15,560 nucleotides of DNA from Ruminococcaceae bacterium UBA1417. Its GTDB lineage: Bacteria > Bacillota > Clostridia > Oscillospirales > Acutalibacteraceae. The number at the start of each line of letters is the position of its first letter. Position 1 is the first letter of the stretch. The DNA lies in NCBI GenBank assembly GCA_002305575.1, contig DBPP01000028.1:9895-25454 (forward strand), given 5' to 3'. Of this stretch, positions 6,389 to 13,142 are shown piece after piece. Both the position numbers and the translations under genes were made by a program. The notes under the pieces were generated by a model. That model searched no databases, was not told the origin of the DNA, and worked only from the letters and a program-made list of their open reading frames with translations.

Positions 6389-6393
6389 ATAAT
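6365..6393 (+). promoter_or_regulatory. Promoter of the ydcF-like-pyrC-F-K-D operon, interlocked with the upstream terminator
   Basis: -35 TTGCGG (6365-6370), a 17-base spacer and a perfect -10 TATAAT (6388-6393). The -35 lies in the loop of the preceding terminator, whose 3' arm fills most of the spacer. A start near 6400 means the upstream in-frame codons at 6365 and 6392 are not on this RNA. Confidence 0.75.
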
Positions 6394-6448
6394 GGAAGCG
6401 GTATTTTACGGCATGGCTGGGTCGCTGGCGCAAAGGGGGAACGTGCAG

Positions 6449-6958
6449 ATGAAACGGGAAACGGAAGCGCCGCCTTCGGACGCGGTGGTGCTGGTGCTTG
6501 GCGCACGGGTGTTGGAATCCGGTCTCAGCGCAACGCTGCGCCGCCGTGTAGAGGCTGCCGCGGCGTACTTGAAAGCCAATCCCGCCGCAGTGTGTATCAC
6601 GACCGGTGGAAAAGGGAAAGATGAGCCATGTGCGGAAGGGAATGCCGCGAAATGGGCGCTCGAGCAGATGGGGATTGAAGCGCAGCGTATTGCGGCGGAG
6701 ACGCGTTCCCGCACGACGCTCGAAAACCTGCGCTTTTCCAGACAGATGCTGGAGAAAATGGGGCGCGGGCCGGCAGTGGTTCTCGCGACACAACGCTATC
6801 ACATGCGCCGTGCCTGCATGATTGCCCGGCACGTTGGCTTGGAGCCGTATCCCCTGCATGCAGAGGACAACCGCATTTTTCTGCCGAAAAATATCTGCCG
6901 TGAGGTGCTCGCCACGTTGAAATTCCTGCTTTTGAACAGAAAGGGAGGATCTGCATGA
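6449..6958 (+). CDS. YdcF/SanA-like DUF218 domain protein
   Basis: A 169-residue protein of the DUF218 family (YdcF, SanA, ElyC). Signature blocks in order: AVVLVLGARV near the start, a LRRRVEAAAAYL helix, ITTGGKG followed by the acidic E-GNAAKWAL segment, ETRSRTTLENL, and VVLATQRYHMRRA. Family members are linked to cell-envelope precursor handling, but the reaction is not established, and this copy has no membrane helix. GGGGG lies 9 bases before the ATG at 6449. Longer starts at 6365, 6392 or 6413 are possible in frame, but the first two precede the likely transcription start and none has a ribosome site. Its stop overlaps the pyrC start by 4 bases (ATGA), so translation is probably coupled to pyrimidine synthesis. 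Confidence 0.82.
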   Translation: MKRETEAPPSDAVVLVLGARVLESGLSATLRRRVEAAAAYLKANPAAVCITTGGKGKDEPCAEGNAAKWALEQMGIEAQRIAAETRSRTTLENLRFSRQMLEKMGRGPAVVLATQRYHMRRACMIARHVGLEPYPLHAEDNRIFLPKNICREVLATLKFLLLNRKGGSA

Positions 6959-8241
6959 TACAAACCCCAAAAAAATTGCTGATCCGCGGCGCCCGGATTC
7001 TCAATCCGGCGCGCGGGGAGGAGTATATCGGCAACATTCTCATTGCCGATGGGCGTATCCGCGCTGTTTCGGAGCATGTGACGGACGAGGACGCCATGGT
7101 GATCGAGGCAAAAGGCCTTGTCGCTGTGCCGGGCTTTGTGGATCTGCATGTGCATCTGCGCGATCCCGGTTTTACGGATAAGGAGGACGTCCTGACGGGC
7201 TGCCGCGCAGCCGCGGCTGGCGGTGTGACGAGCCTGTTGTGCATGCCGAATACGAAGCCCGCCGTCGATACGCCGGAAACCGTGCGTTATATTCTTGATA
7301 AGGCGAAAAATGCCGACGCGCATGTCTATGTGGCGGCGGCGATCACAAAAGGCATTGCCGGCACGGAAGTGAACGACTTCGATGCGCTCCGGGAGGCCGG
7401 TGCTGTGGCGCTCAGCGATGACGGCCGTCCGGTGGTCGATACGGCCTGCCTTGTGCAGGCAATGCGCCGTGCGCCGGCGCTCGGTATGTTGGTTGCTGCG
7501 CACTGCGAGGACTTATACCTTGCGAAGAAATGGTATTTGAACGAGGGAACGGTGTCGGAGCGCCTCGGCTTGCCCGGCGTTTCTGCGGCAGCGGAGGACT
7601 GTGGAACGGCCAGAGAAATCGCCGTGGCTGCGGCGTATGATGTGCCGGTGCACATCTGCCACGTCAGCACGGCAACATCAGCCGCGTTGATTCGCGACGC
7701 AAAGGCGCGCGGTGTGCGGGTGACGGCCGAAACCGCGCCGCACTATCTGCTTTTGACCGACGAAGCCCTGCTGCAAAAGGACGCGGATTACCGAATGAAC
7801 CCGCCGCTGCGCACGGAAAATGACCGCCTGGCGATGATTGAGGCGTTGCGTGACGGCACGATCGACGCGATTGCAACGGATCACGCGCCGCACACACCCT
7901 TGGAGAAGGCCGACTTTTTGAAGGCGCCGAACGGCTCGATCGGTATGGAGACGTCATTTGCCGCATCGTACACGGCGCTTGTGCAGACCGGCGTGCTCAC
8001 GCTTGCACAGCTTGTCGAAAAGATGAGCGTGCGCCCGGCGCAGATCCTCGGGATCGAAGCCGGCGATATCGCCGCCGGTATGCCGGCGGACATCGCTTTG
8101 ATCGACGAGAAAGCCGTTTGGACGGTTGATCCGGACAAGCTGCACGGCAAGAGCCGCAACACCCCATTTAAGGGTATGACGCTGCACGCGAAGGTCAAAG
8201 CGACCGTCTGCGGAGGCAGAATCGTATATTCCGAGCTGTAA
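6955..8241 (+). CDS. pyrC: Dihydroorotase
   Basis: Cyclises N-carbamoyl-L-aspartate to dihydroorotate, step three of de novo UMP synthesis, in the cytoplasm. At 428 residues it is the long class I amidohydrolase type found in Firmicutes. Zinc ligands are visible: H65 and H67 (in DLHVHLRDPG), H183 (AAHCED), H236 (HICHVS) and D309 (ATDHAPHTP). The MPNTKPA and NPPLRTE substrate-side blocks are also present. GGGAGGA lies just upstream of the ATG, which overlaps the stop of the preceding DUF218 gene. pyrF follows after 53 bases. pyrB, which normally makes its substrate, is not nearby. Confidence 0.97.
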   Translation: MIQTPKKLLIRGARILNPARGEEYIGNILIADGRIRAVSEHVTDEDAMVIEAKGLVAVPGFVDLHVHLRDPGFTDKEDVLTGCRAAAAGGVTSLLCMPNTKPAVDTPETVRYILDKAKNADAHVYVAAAITKGIAGTEVNDFDALREAGAVALSDDGRPVVDTACLVQAMRRAPALGMLVAAHCEDLYLAKKWYLNEGTVSERLGLPGVSAAAEDCGTAREIAVAAAYDVPVHICHVSTATSAALIRDAKARGVRVTAETAPHYLLLTDEALLQKDADYRMNPPLRTENDRLAMIEALRDGTIDAIATDHAPHTPLEKADFLKAPNGSIGMETSFAASYTALVQTGVLTLAQLVEKMSVRPAQILGIEAGDIAAGMPADIALIDEKAVWTVDPDKLHGKSRNTPFKGMTLHAKVKATVCGGRIVYSEL

Positions 8242-8261
8242 CCGGAAATGGCCGGCAGCTT

Positions 8262-8274
8262 TTGAAAATTTCAA
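8262..8274. repeat. 13-bp inverted repeat TTGAAA-A-TTTCAA in the pyrC-pyrF gap
   Basis: It sits in the 53-base gap between pyrC and pyrF, just ahead of the pyrF ribosome site. It has no T-run, so it is not a terminator. It may be chance or a minor RNA hairpin. Confidence 0.3.
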
Positions 8275-8294
8275 GAACAGAGAGGAACATTGCC

Positions 8295-9227
8295 ATGTCT
8301 TTTGACCGCATGATCGAAAAAATCGTTGCAACCCAGAATCCTACCGTCGCGGGCCTTGATCCGAAGCTTTCGTATATCCCGGGCTACATTCTCGACGCCG
8401 CCGTCGCGCGGCACGGCAAAACGCTCGAAGGGGCGGCGACCGCGCTTGTGGAGTACAATAAGGGCCTGATCGACGCCCTGTGCGATATTGTGCCGGCGGT
8501 AAAGCCGCAGGCCGCATACTACGAAATGTACGGTTGGCAGGGTGTGAAGGCCCTCGCCGAAACCATTGCTTACGCGCGCGAAAAGGGCATGTTTGTCATC
8601 ACGGATGGCAAGCGAAACGATATCGGCACCACGATGGAGGCATACGCGACAGCACACCTCGGCGAGACGGCTGTCTTCGGCGAACAGATCGAAGCATTCG
8701 GCGCGGATGCGCTGACGGTGAACGGCTATCTCGGTACGGACGGCATCCAGCCGCTTCTGGGCGTATGCGGGGAAAAGGACAAGGGCATTTTTGTTCTCGT
8801 CAAAACATCGAACCCCTCTTCGGGTGAACTGCAGGATCAGAAAATGGAAAGTGGCATGACCGTATATGAGACGATGGGCGCGTTCTGCGAGAAGTGGGGC
8901 GCGGCCGTTATGGGCAAATACGGATACTCCGGCGTCGGTGCGGTCGTCGGCGCAACGTATCCGGCGCAGCTCGGCGAAATGCGTGAAAAGGCGCCGCATA
9001 CCTTCTTCCTCGTGCCCGGTTACGGTGCGCAGGGCGGCGGCGCAGACGATGTGGCGCCGGCGTTCGACAAAAACGGTTTGGGCGCCATTGTCAATTCCTC
9101 GCGCGGCATCATGTGTGCGTGGCAGAAGGAAAAGTGTGACGAGCGCGACTACGCGCAGGCTGCCCGCCGCGAAGCCATCCGGATGCGCGACGCTATCCGC
9201 GCCCGCATCGGTGAAATCAAAGCGTAA
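8295..9227 (+). CDS. pyrF: Orotidine-5'-phosphate decarboxylase, family 2 (long form)
   Basis: Decarboxylates OMP to UMP, the last de novo step. At 310 residues it is the longer family 2 enzyme rather than the ~230-residue Bacillus type. The catalytic Asp-Lys-Asp set is in TDGKRNDIGTT (D104, K106, D109). VAGLDPKL near the start, VLVKTSNPSS, and the phosphate-binding end LVPGYGAQGG... IVNSSRGI complete the TIM-barrel signature. GAGGAA lies about 9 bases before the ATG at 8295; a TTG at 8262 would add 11 residues without a ribosome site. pyrK follows after 23 bases. Confidence 0.97.
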   Translation: MSFDRMIEKIVATQNPTVAGLDPKLSYIPGYILDAAVARHGKTLEGAATALVEYNKGLIDALCDIVPAVKPQAAYYEMYGWQGVKALAETIAYAREKGMFVITDGKRNDIGTTMEAYATAHLGETAVFGEQIEAFGADALTVNGYLGTDGIQPLLGVCGEKDKGIFVLVKTSNPSSGELQDQKMESGMTVYETMGAFCEKWGAAVMGKYGYSGVGAVVGATYPAQLGEMREKAPHTFFLVPGYGAQGGGADDVAPAFDKNGLGAIVNSSRGIMCAWQKEKCDERDYAQAARREAIRMRDAIRARIGEIKA

Positions 9228-9250
9228 TTTCCACATAAGGAGCCATGAAC

Positions 9251-10009
9251 ATGAAATATGACGTCCAGCTCTGCGAGATTGTCCGCCGTGCCGAAATCGC
9301 AGACGATACCTATGATTTTACGGTGCAGGCGCCCGCGTTTGCCGCCGTGGCAAAGCCGGGTCAGTTTGCGCACATCTATGTGCCGGGCCGTACGCTGCGC
9401 CGTCCGATTTCGATCTGCGACATTGACCGGGAGAACGGCACGCTCCGCTTTGTGTTCCAGATCCGCGGCGCCGGTACGGCTGATCTTGCCAATTTTGAGG
9501 TCGGCGATACGCTCGACATCCTGGCACCTCTCGGCCGTGGTTTCACAGTGGATCCGGAGAAAAAGGCGCTGTTTGTCGGCGGCGGCATCGGCGTGCCGCC
9601 TCTGCTTGGCGCGGCAAAGTATTACGGCCAGAACGCGACGGTGGCCATCGGGTTCCGCGATAAAAATCATGTGATTTTGGCCGAGGATTTCAAAGCCGCC
9701 GGGTGTGACGTGCGCGTCGCGACCGACGACGGCAGCTTCGGCCATCACGGGCTTGTCGTCGACCTGATCCGCGATGTACGGCCCGACATTCTCTGCGCCT
9801 GCGGGCCGATGGTCATGCTGCGCGCGGTGGCTGCCTTTGCAAAGGAAAACAACATCCGCTGCGAGATCTCGCTCGAGGAGCGCATGGCGTGCGGCATTGG
9901 CGCCTGCCTCGGCTGCGCAGTGGAGCTGTATGACGAAAACGGAGAAATCTACATGGGGCACGTCTGTAAGGATGGCCCGGTCTTTGCAGCGGAAAGGGTG
10001 GTGCTCTGA
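9251..10009 (+). CDS. pyrK: Dihydroorotate dehydrogenase B, electron-transfer subunit
   Basis: Passes electrons from the PyrD FMN through a [2Fe-2S] cluster and FAD to NAD+. The 252-residue protein has a ferredoxin-reductase-like FAD domain (LRRPISICDID), a nucleotide-binding domain (VGGGIGVPPLL) and a C-terminal [2Fe-2S] site C214-x4-C219-x2-C222-x16-C239. AAGGAG at 9237-9242 is 8 bases from the ATG at 9251 but only 2 from the ATG at 9245, so the second is the better start. It overlaps pyrD by one base, as expected for two subunits of a heterotetramer. Confidence 0.97.
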   Translation: MKYDVQLCEIVRRAEIADDTYDFTVQAPAFAAVAKPGQFAHIYVPGRTLRRPISICDIDRENGTLRFVFQIRGAGTADLANFEVGDTLDILAPLGRGFTVDPEKKALFVGGGIGVPPLLGAAKYYGQNATVAIGFRDKNHVILAEDFKAAGCDVRVATDDGSFGHHGLVVDLIRDVRPDILCACGPMVMLRAVAAFAKENNIRCEISLEERMACGIGACLGCAVELYDENGEIYMGHVCKDGPVFAAERVVL

Positions 10010-10920
10010 TGGCAGATTTACAGGTAAACGTGGCGGGCGTTTCATTTCATAACCCGCTGATCGCCGCCTCCGGCACCTTTGGTTTCGGTCGGGAGTACGC
10101 GGAGTTTTATCCACTCTCGACGCTCGGCGGCATCTCCTCGAAGGGCATCACACTCAAGGCGCGCCCGGGAAATCCCGCGCCGCGCATCGCGGAGGCGCCC
10201 GGCGGCATGCTCAACGCCGTCGGCCTGCAAAATCCCGGCGTCGATCACTTTATTGAACAAGACCTGCCGTGGCTCAGGGAACAGGGGACGCGCATCATCG
10301 CGAACATCGCCGGCAACACGCCCGAAGATTACTGCGCGATGGCGGAAAAACTGAACGACACCGACGTCGACATGATTGAGTTGAACATCTCCTGCCCGAA
10401 CGTAAAGCAGGGCGGCGTGCAGTTCGGCACGACCTGCGCGGGCGTTTCCGGCATCACCAAGGCCGTGCGCGCGCACTGCAAAAAACCGCTGATGGTTAAG
10501 CTTTCGCCGAACGTTACCGACATCTCCGAAATGGCGCTTGCGGCCGAAAGCGAGGGCGCGGACGCGATTTCGATGATCAATACGCTGACAGGCATGCGCA
10601 TCGACATCCGCACACGGCGGCCGATTATCCACAACAATACCGGCGGCTTCTCCGGTCCGGCGCTGTTGCCGATTGCCGTGCGCATGGTGTGGCAGACGTA
10701 CCAGAAGGTGAAAATCCCGATCGTCGGTCTCGGCGGCATCAGCACATGGCAGGATGCGGTGGAAATGCTACTTGCCGGCGCGACGGCGCTGCAGATTGGC
10801 ACCGTGCTGTTTACGGATCCGTATGCGCCCGTGAAGATTCTGGAGGGTCTCACAAAGTTTATGGACGAAAACGGCATCCGGTCGCTTTCGGAACTGACCG
10901 GTGCGGTGCAGGCTTGGTAA
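10009..10920 (+). CDS. pyrD: Dihydroorotate dehydrogenase B, catalytic subunit (class 1B)
   Basis: Oxidises dihydroorotate to orotate on FMN, in complex with PyrK in the cytoplasm. At 303 residues it has the class 1B layout. Visible blocks are NPLIAASGTFGFG at the start, SSKGITLKARPGNPAPRIAE, the catalytic loop NISCPNVKQGG with C129 as the base, and the FMN phosphate site GLGGISTWQDAVEMLLAGATALQIGT. Class 1B uses cysteine here, consistent with an NAD-linked enzyme in an anaerobe. Its ATG shares one base with the pyrK stop, and the AAAGGGTGG just upstream lies inside pyrK. pyrE does not follow, unlike the common Firmicute order. Confidence 0.97.
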   Translation: MADLQVNVAGVSFHNPLIAASGTFGFGREYAEFYPLSTLGGISSKGITLKARPGNPAPRIAEAPGGMLNAVGLQNPGVDHFIEQDLPWLREQGTRIIANIAGNTPEDYCAMAEKLNDTDVDMIELNISCPNVKQGGVQFGTTCAGVSGITKAVRAHCKKPLMVKLSPNVTDISEMALAAESEGADAISMINTLTGMRIDIRTRRPIIHNNTGGFSGPALLPIAVRMVWQTYQKVKIPIVGLGGISTWQDAVEMLLAGATALQIGTVLFTDPYAPVKILEGLTKFMDENGIRSLSELTGAVQAW

Positions 10921-10977
10921 AGCCTTGATCAAGCCGGTTTAGTTGTGTCTGTGGAAAAGGAAAGGGGATGTCCGTTT

Positions 10978-11634
10978 TTGAAAACGAAATTGTATATGGT
11001 GCGCCACTGCCAGAGCATGGGCAACCTGCAGAATGTATTTCAGGGGCAGAGCGAATACGGTGTCAGCCCCATTGGGGAGCAGCAACTTGCGCTTTTAAGC
11101 CTGCGCTTTCGGAATATCCATCTCGATGCGATCTATTCCAGCCCACTGCTGCGCGCCGTGAAAACGGCCGAGGCGATTCGTGCATACCATAATAACCTGT
11201 CGGTAACGCGACTCGATGATCTCAAAGAGATTGATGTGGGCGAACTGGAAGGACGGAAGCTCCAAGGCGTGTTTGAAGGCTATCCGGAGCTTGCGGAGCG
11301 TTGGAACGAGGCGCCGCAGGACTGCGTGTTTCCGGGTGGTGAATCCACCGTGCAGGTGTATGCCAGGGCAAAGTCTGCACTTTCCAGCATTCTGAAGGAA
11401 AGCGCGGGCAAGACGGTGGTGGTCACATCGCACGGCTTTTTGCTGCGCAATATGGTCTGCGCGCTTTTAAAAGATGACTTGCAGGCATTGCCGATGATCC
11501 GCATTGGCGGCAACACATCGGTTTCGGAGTTTGAAATTTCGGAGACGGGTGTCAAGGTTGTGCAGATGAATGATCTCAGTCATTTGCCCGCAGAGCTCAA
11601 AGGAGATCCCCATCAATACGACTTGAAAAAATAA
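10978..11634 (+). CDS. Histidine phosphatase (phosphoglycerate mutase-like) superfamily protein
   Basis: A 218-residue cytoplasmic protein with the phosphohistidine core: R9-H10 in YMVRHCQSMGN, the SSPLLRAVKTAEA arginine block, the acidic EIDVGELEG segment and the second histidine in VTSHG. The usual RHG is RHC here. The substrate could be a sugar phosphate, a nucleotide or a cofactor intermediate; pathway context does not settle it. The best start is the TTG at 10978: AAAGGGGA is 9 bases upstream, and the protein then begins MKTKLYMVRH as in many relatives. GTG at 10945 or 10951 would add 9-11 poorly conserved residues. No promoter is seen in the 57-base gap after pyrD, so it may be read through from the pyr operon. 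Confidence 0.85.
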   Translation: MKTKLYMVRHCQSMGNLQNVFQGQSEYGVSPIGEQQLALLSLRFRNIHLDAIYSSPLLRAVKTAEAIRAYHNNLSVTRLDDLKEIDVGELEGRKLQGVFEGYPELAERWNEAPQDCVFPGGESTVQVYARAKSALSSILKESAGKTVVVTSHGFLLRNMVCALLKDDLQALPMIRIGGNTSVSEFEISETGVKVVQMNDLSHLPAELKGDPHQYDLKK

Positions 11635-11646
11635 ACTTCTCATTTG

Positions 11647-11676
11647 AAAACGGCTGCCAAGCGGCGGCCGTTTTTT
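11647..11676 (+). terminator. Strong intrinsic terminator after the histidine phosphatase
   Basis: A 12-bp helix AAAACGGCTGCC (11647-11658) / GGCGGCCGTTTT (11663-11674) with one G-U pair, an AAGC loop and a T-run to 11676. It lies 12 bases after the stop and probably ends the pyr-phosphatase transcript. Confidence 0.9.
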
Positions 11677-11724
11677 AAAGGGCGCGGTATTGGCGCACTC
11701 AATCTTGAAAGGACAGATGATTCC

Positions 11725-12147
11725 ATGATTATTCTTGGCGTGGACCTTGGCAAGGCGCGTACGGGCGTCGCCATCTGCGACAAAAGCGAGTTGCTTGCAA
11801 GTCCGGTAGAGGTCATCCACGAGCACAACCGGGAAAGGCTTTTGAGCCGCATTGCGGCAATCGCGCAGGCGCGCGGTGCGGAGCAGATTGTCGTCGGCCT
11901 GCCGCGCAACATGGACGGCAGCGAGGGCGAGAGTGCGCAGAACGCCCGCGCCTTCGGTGCGGCGCTGCAAACGTTGTGCGGTCTGACGGTCGATTTTTCC
12001 GATGAGCGCGGTACGACCGTGACGGCCCACAATTTTCTCAATGAAACGAATACGCGCGGCAAAAAACGCAAAGCAGCGGTCGATGCTGTCGCGGCGACGA
12101 TCATTCTGCAAGATTATCTCGACTTCCGTCGGAATAGGCGGGGTTAA
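11725..12147 (+). CDS. ruvX: RuvX/YqgF-family pre-16S rRNA nuclease (putative Holliday junction resolvase)
   Basis: A 140-residue RNase H-fold protein, the usual length for the family. Key blocks: ILGVDLGKARTGVAI with D7 as the first catalytic aspartate, IVVGLPRNMDGSEG, TVDFSDERGTT-TA with its acidic pair, and KRKAAVDAVAATIILQDYL with the last aspartate. It processes the 5' end of 16S rRNA in E. coli; resolvase activity is reported for some relatives. The start at 11725 follows GAAAGGA by about 12 bases; an ATG at 11717 is out of frame. No clear promoter is seen after the preceding terminator, so partial read-through or a weak promoter is likely. Confidence 0.93.
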   Translation: MIILGVDLGKARTGVAICDKSELLASPVEVIHEHNRERLLSRIAAIAQARGAEQIVVGLPRNMDGSEGESAQNARAFGAALQTLCGLTVDFSDERGTTVTAHNFLNETNTRGKKRKAAVDAVAATIILQDYLDFRRNRRG

Positions 12148-12164
12148 TTTGCAGAAAAGCCAGG

Positions 12165-12193
12165 TGGACAAAACAGGACGACTGTTGTATACT
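12165..12193 (+). promoter_or_regulatory. Promoter of the DegV-GH42 transcript
   Basis: -35 TGGACA (12165-12170), one base off consensus, a 17-base spacer and -10 TATACT (12188-12193). It begins 18 bases after the ruvX stop, and the start near 12200 leaves a leader of about 54 bases before the DegV ATG. Confidence 0.8.
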
Positions 12194-12253
12194 GGAATCA
12201 TAAATCAGCTTTCTTTACGCACAATGAGACGCATGGAAAGGATGGAACGAAAT

Positions 12254-13123
12254 ATGGCTTACAGAATTATCACCGATTCCTCGGCGGATCTGACACAGAA
12301 AATGATTGCGGCGCTGGAGCTGACCGTGGTGTCGCTCCGCTTTACGATTGACGGGAAAACGTACCGGGATAAGGCGGATCAGTCGGAAATGCCGACCAAA
12401 ACCTTTTACGCCAAGCTGCGCGAGGGCAAAATGTCCACGACCTCGCAGGTCAATGCCGATGAGTTTGTTTCCGTTTTTGAGCCGATTTTGCAGGGAGGCG
12501 AGGACATCCTGTATATCGGCTTTTCGAGCGGACTTTCCGGCACGCTCCAGAGTGCCTGCATCGCACGCGATGATTTGCAGGAAAAATATCCGGCGCGCAA
12601 GATCTATGTGTTCGATTCCCTCTGTGCCTCGATGGGGGAGGGGCTGCTCGTATACCACGCAGCGCAGCTCAAGCGCGGTGGAACGGACATCGATGCCCTC
12701 TACAAGTGGCTCGGAGAAAACGCGCTGAAACTTTGTCACTGGTTTACCGTGGGCGATCTGAACCACCTCAAGCGTGGTGGACGCGTCTCGACAACGGCGG
12801 CGCTCGTCGGCACAATGCTCGGCATCAAGCCCGTCCTGCACGTGGACGACGAGGGACATCTGATCCCGGTCAGCAAAGTGCGCGGCCGGCGGCAGTCTCT
12901 GGACGCGCTTGTGCAGAAAATGGCGGAAACGGCGATTTGCCCGCAGGAGCAGACCGTTTTTATCAGCCACGGCGATTGCCTGGACGACGCCGAATATGTG
13001 GCACAGCAGGTTCGCGAACGATTTGGCGTGAAGAAAATCGAGATCAACTATGTCGGCCCGGTCATCGGCGCGCATTCCGGCCCGGGTACGGTGGCGCTGT
13101 TCTTCTTCGGAACGCAGCGCTGA
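12254..13123 (+). CDS. DegV-family fatty-acid-binding protein (FakB-like)
   Basis: Family members bind a fatty acid and present it to the kinase FakA, feeding exogenous fatty acids into phospholipid synthesis. The 289-residue protein shows the family marks: ITDSSADL (7-12 region), MSTTSQVNADEF, the SSGLSGT loop, the LNHLKRGGRVS block and the closing GPVIGAHSGPGTVALFF. GGA at 12244-12246 lies 7 bases before the ATG at 12254. Longer in-frame starts would run upstream into ruvX and are rejected. It has its own promoter, and a GH42 gene begins 19 bases after its stop. No FakA is in the window, so the role as a FakB is from the family. Confidence 0.92.
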   Translation: MAYRIITDSSADLTQKMIAALELTVVSLRFTIDGKTYRDKADQSEMPTKTFYAKLREGKMSTTSQVNADEFVSVFEPILQGGEDILYIGFSSGLSGTLQSACIARDDLQEKYPARKIYVFDSLCASMGEGLLVYHAAQLKRGGTDIDALYKWLGENALKLCHWFTVGDLNHLKRGGRVSTTAALVGTMLGIKPVLHVDDEGHLIPVSKVRGRRQSLDALVQKMAETAICPQEQTVFISHGDCLDDAEYVAQQVRERFGVKKIEINYVGPVIGAHSGPGTVALFFFGTQR

Positions 13124-13142
13124 GTCTTGGAGGAGTGGTGAA

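Noticed and set aside
8271..9236. Minus-strand frame of 321 codons opposite pyrF
   Set aside because: It mirrors the full span of pyrF and has no motif or start signal; the sense frame is a clear OMP decarboxylase.
10911..10935. Hairpin GGCTT/AAGCC and palindrome CTTGATCAAG at the pyrD stop as a terminator
   Set aside because: Competing short helices with no T-run. It may slow polymerase, but termination is not supported, so read-through into the phosphatase gene is kept as the simpler reading.
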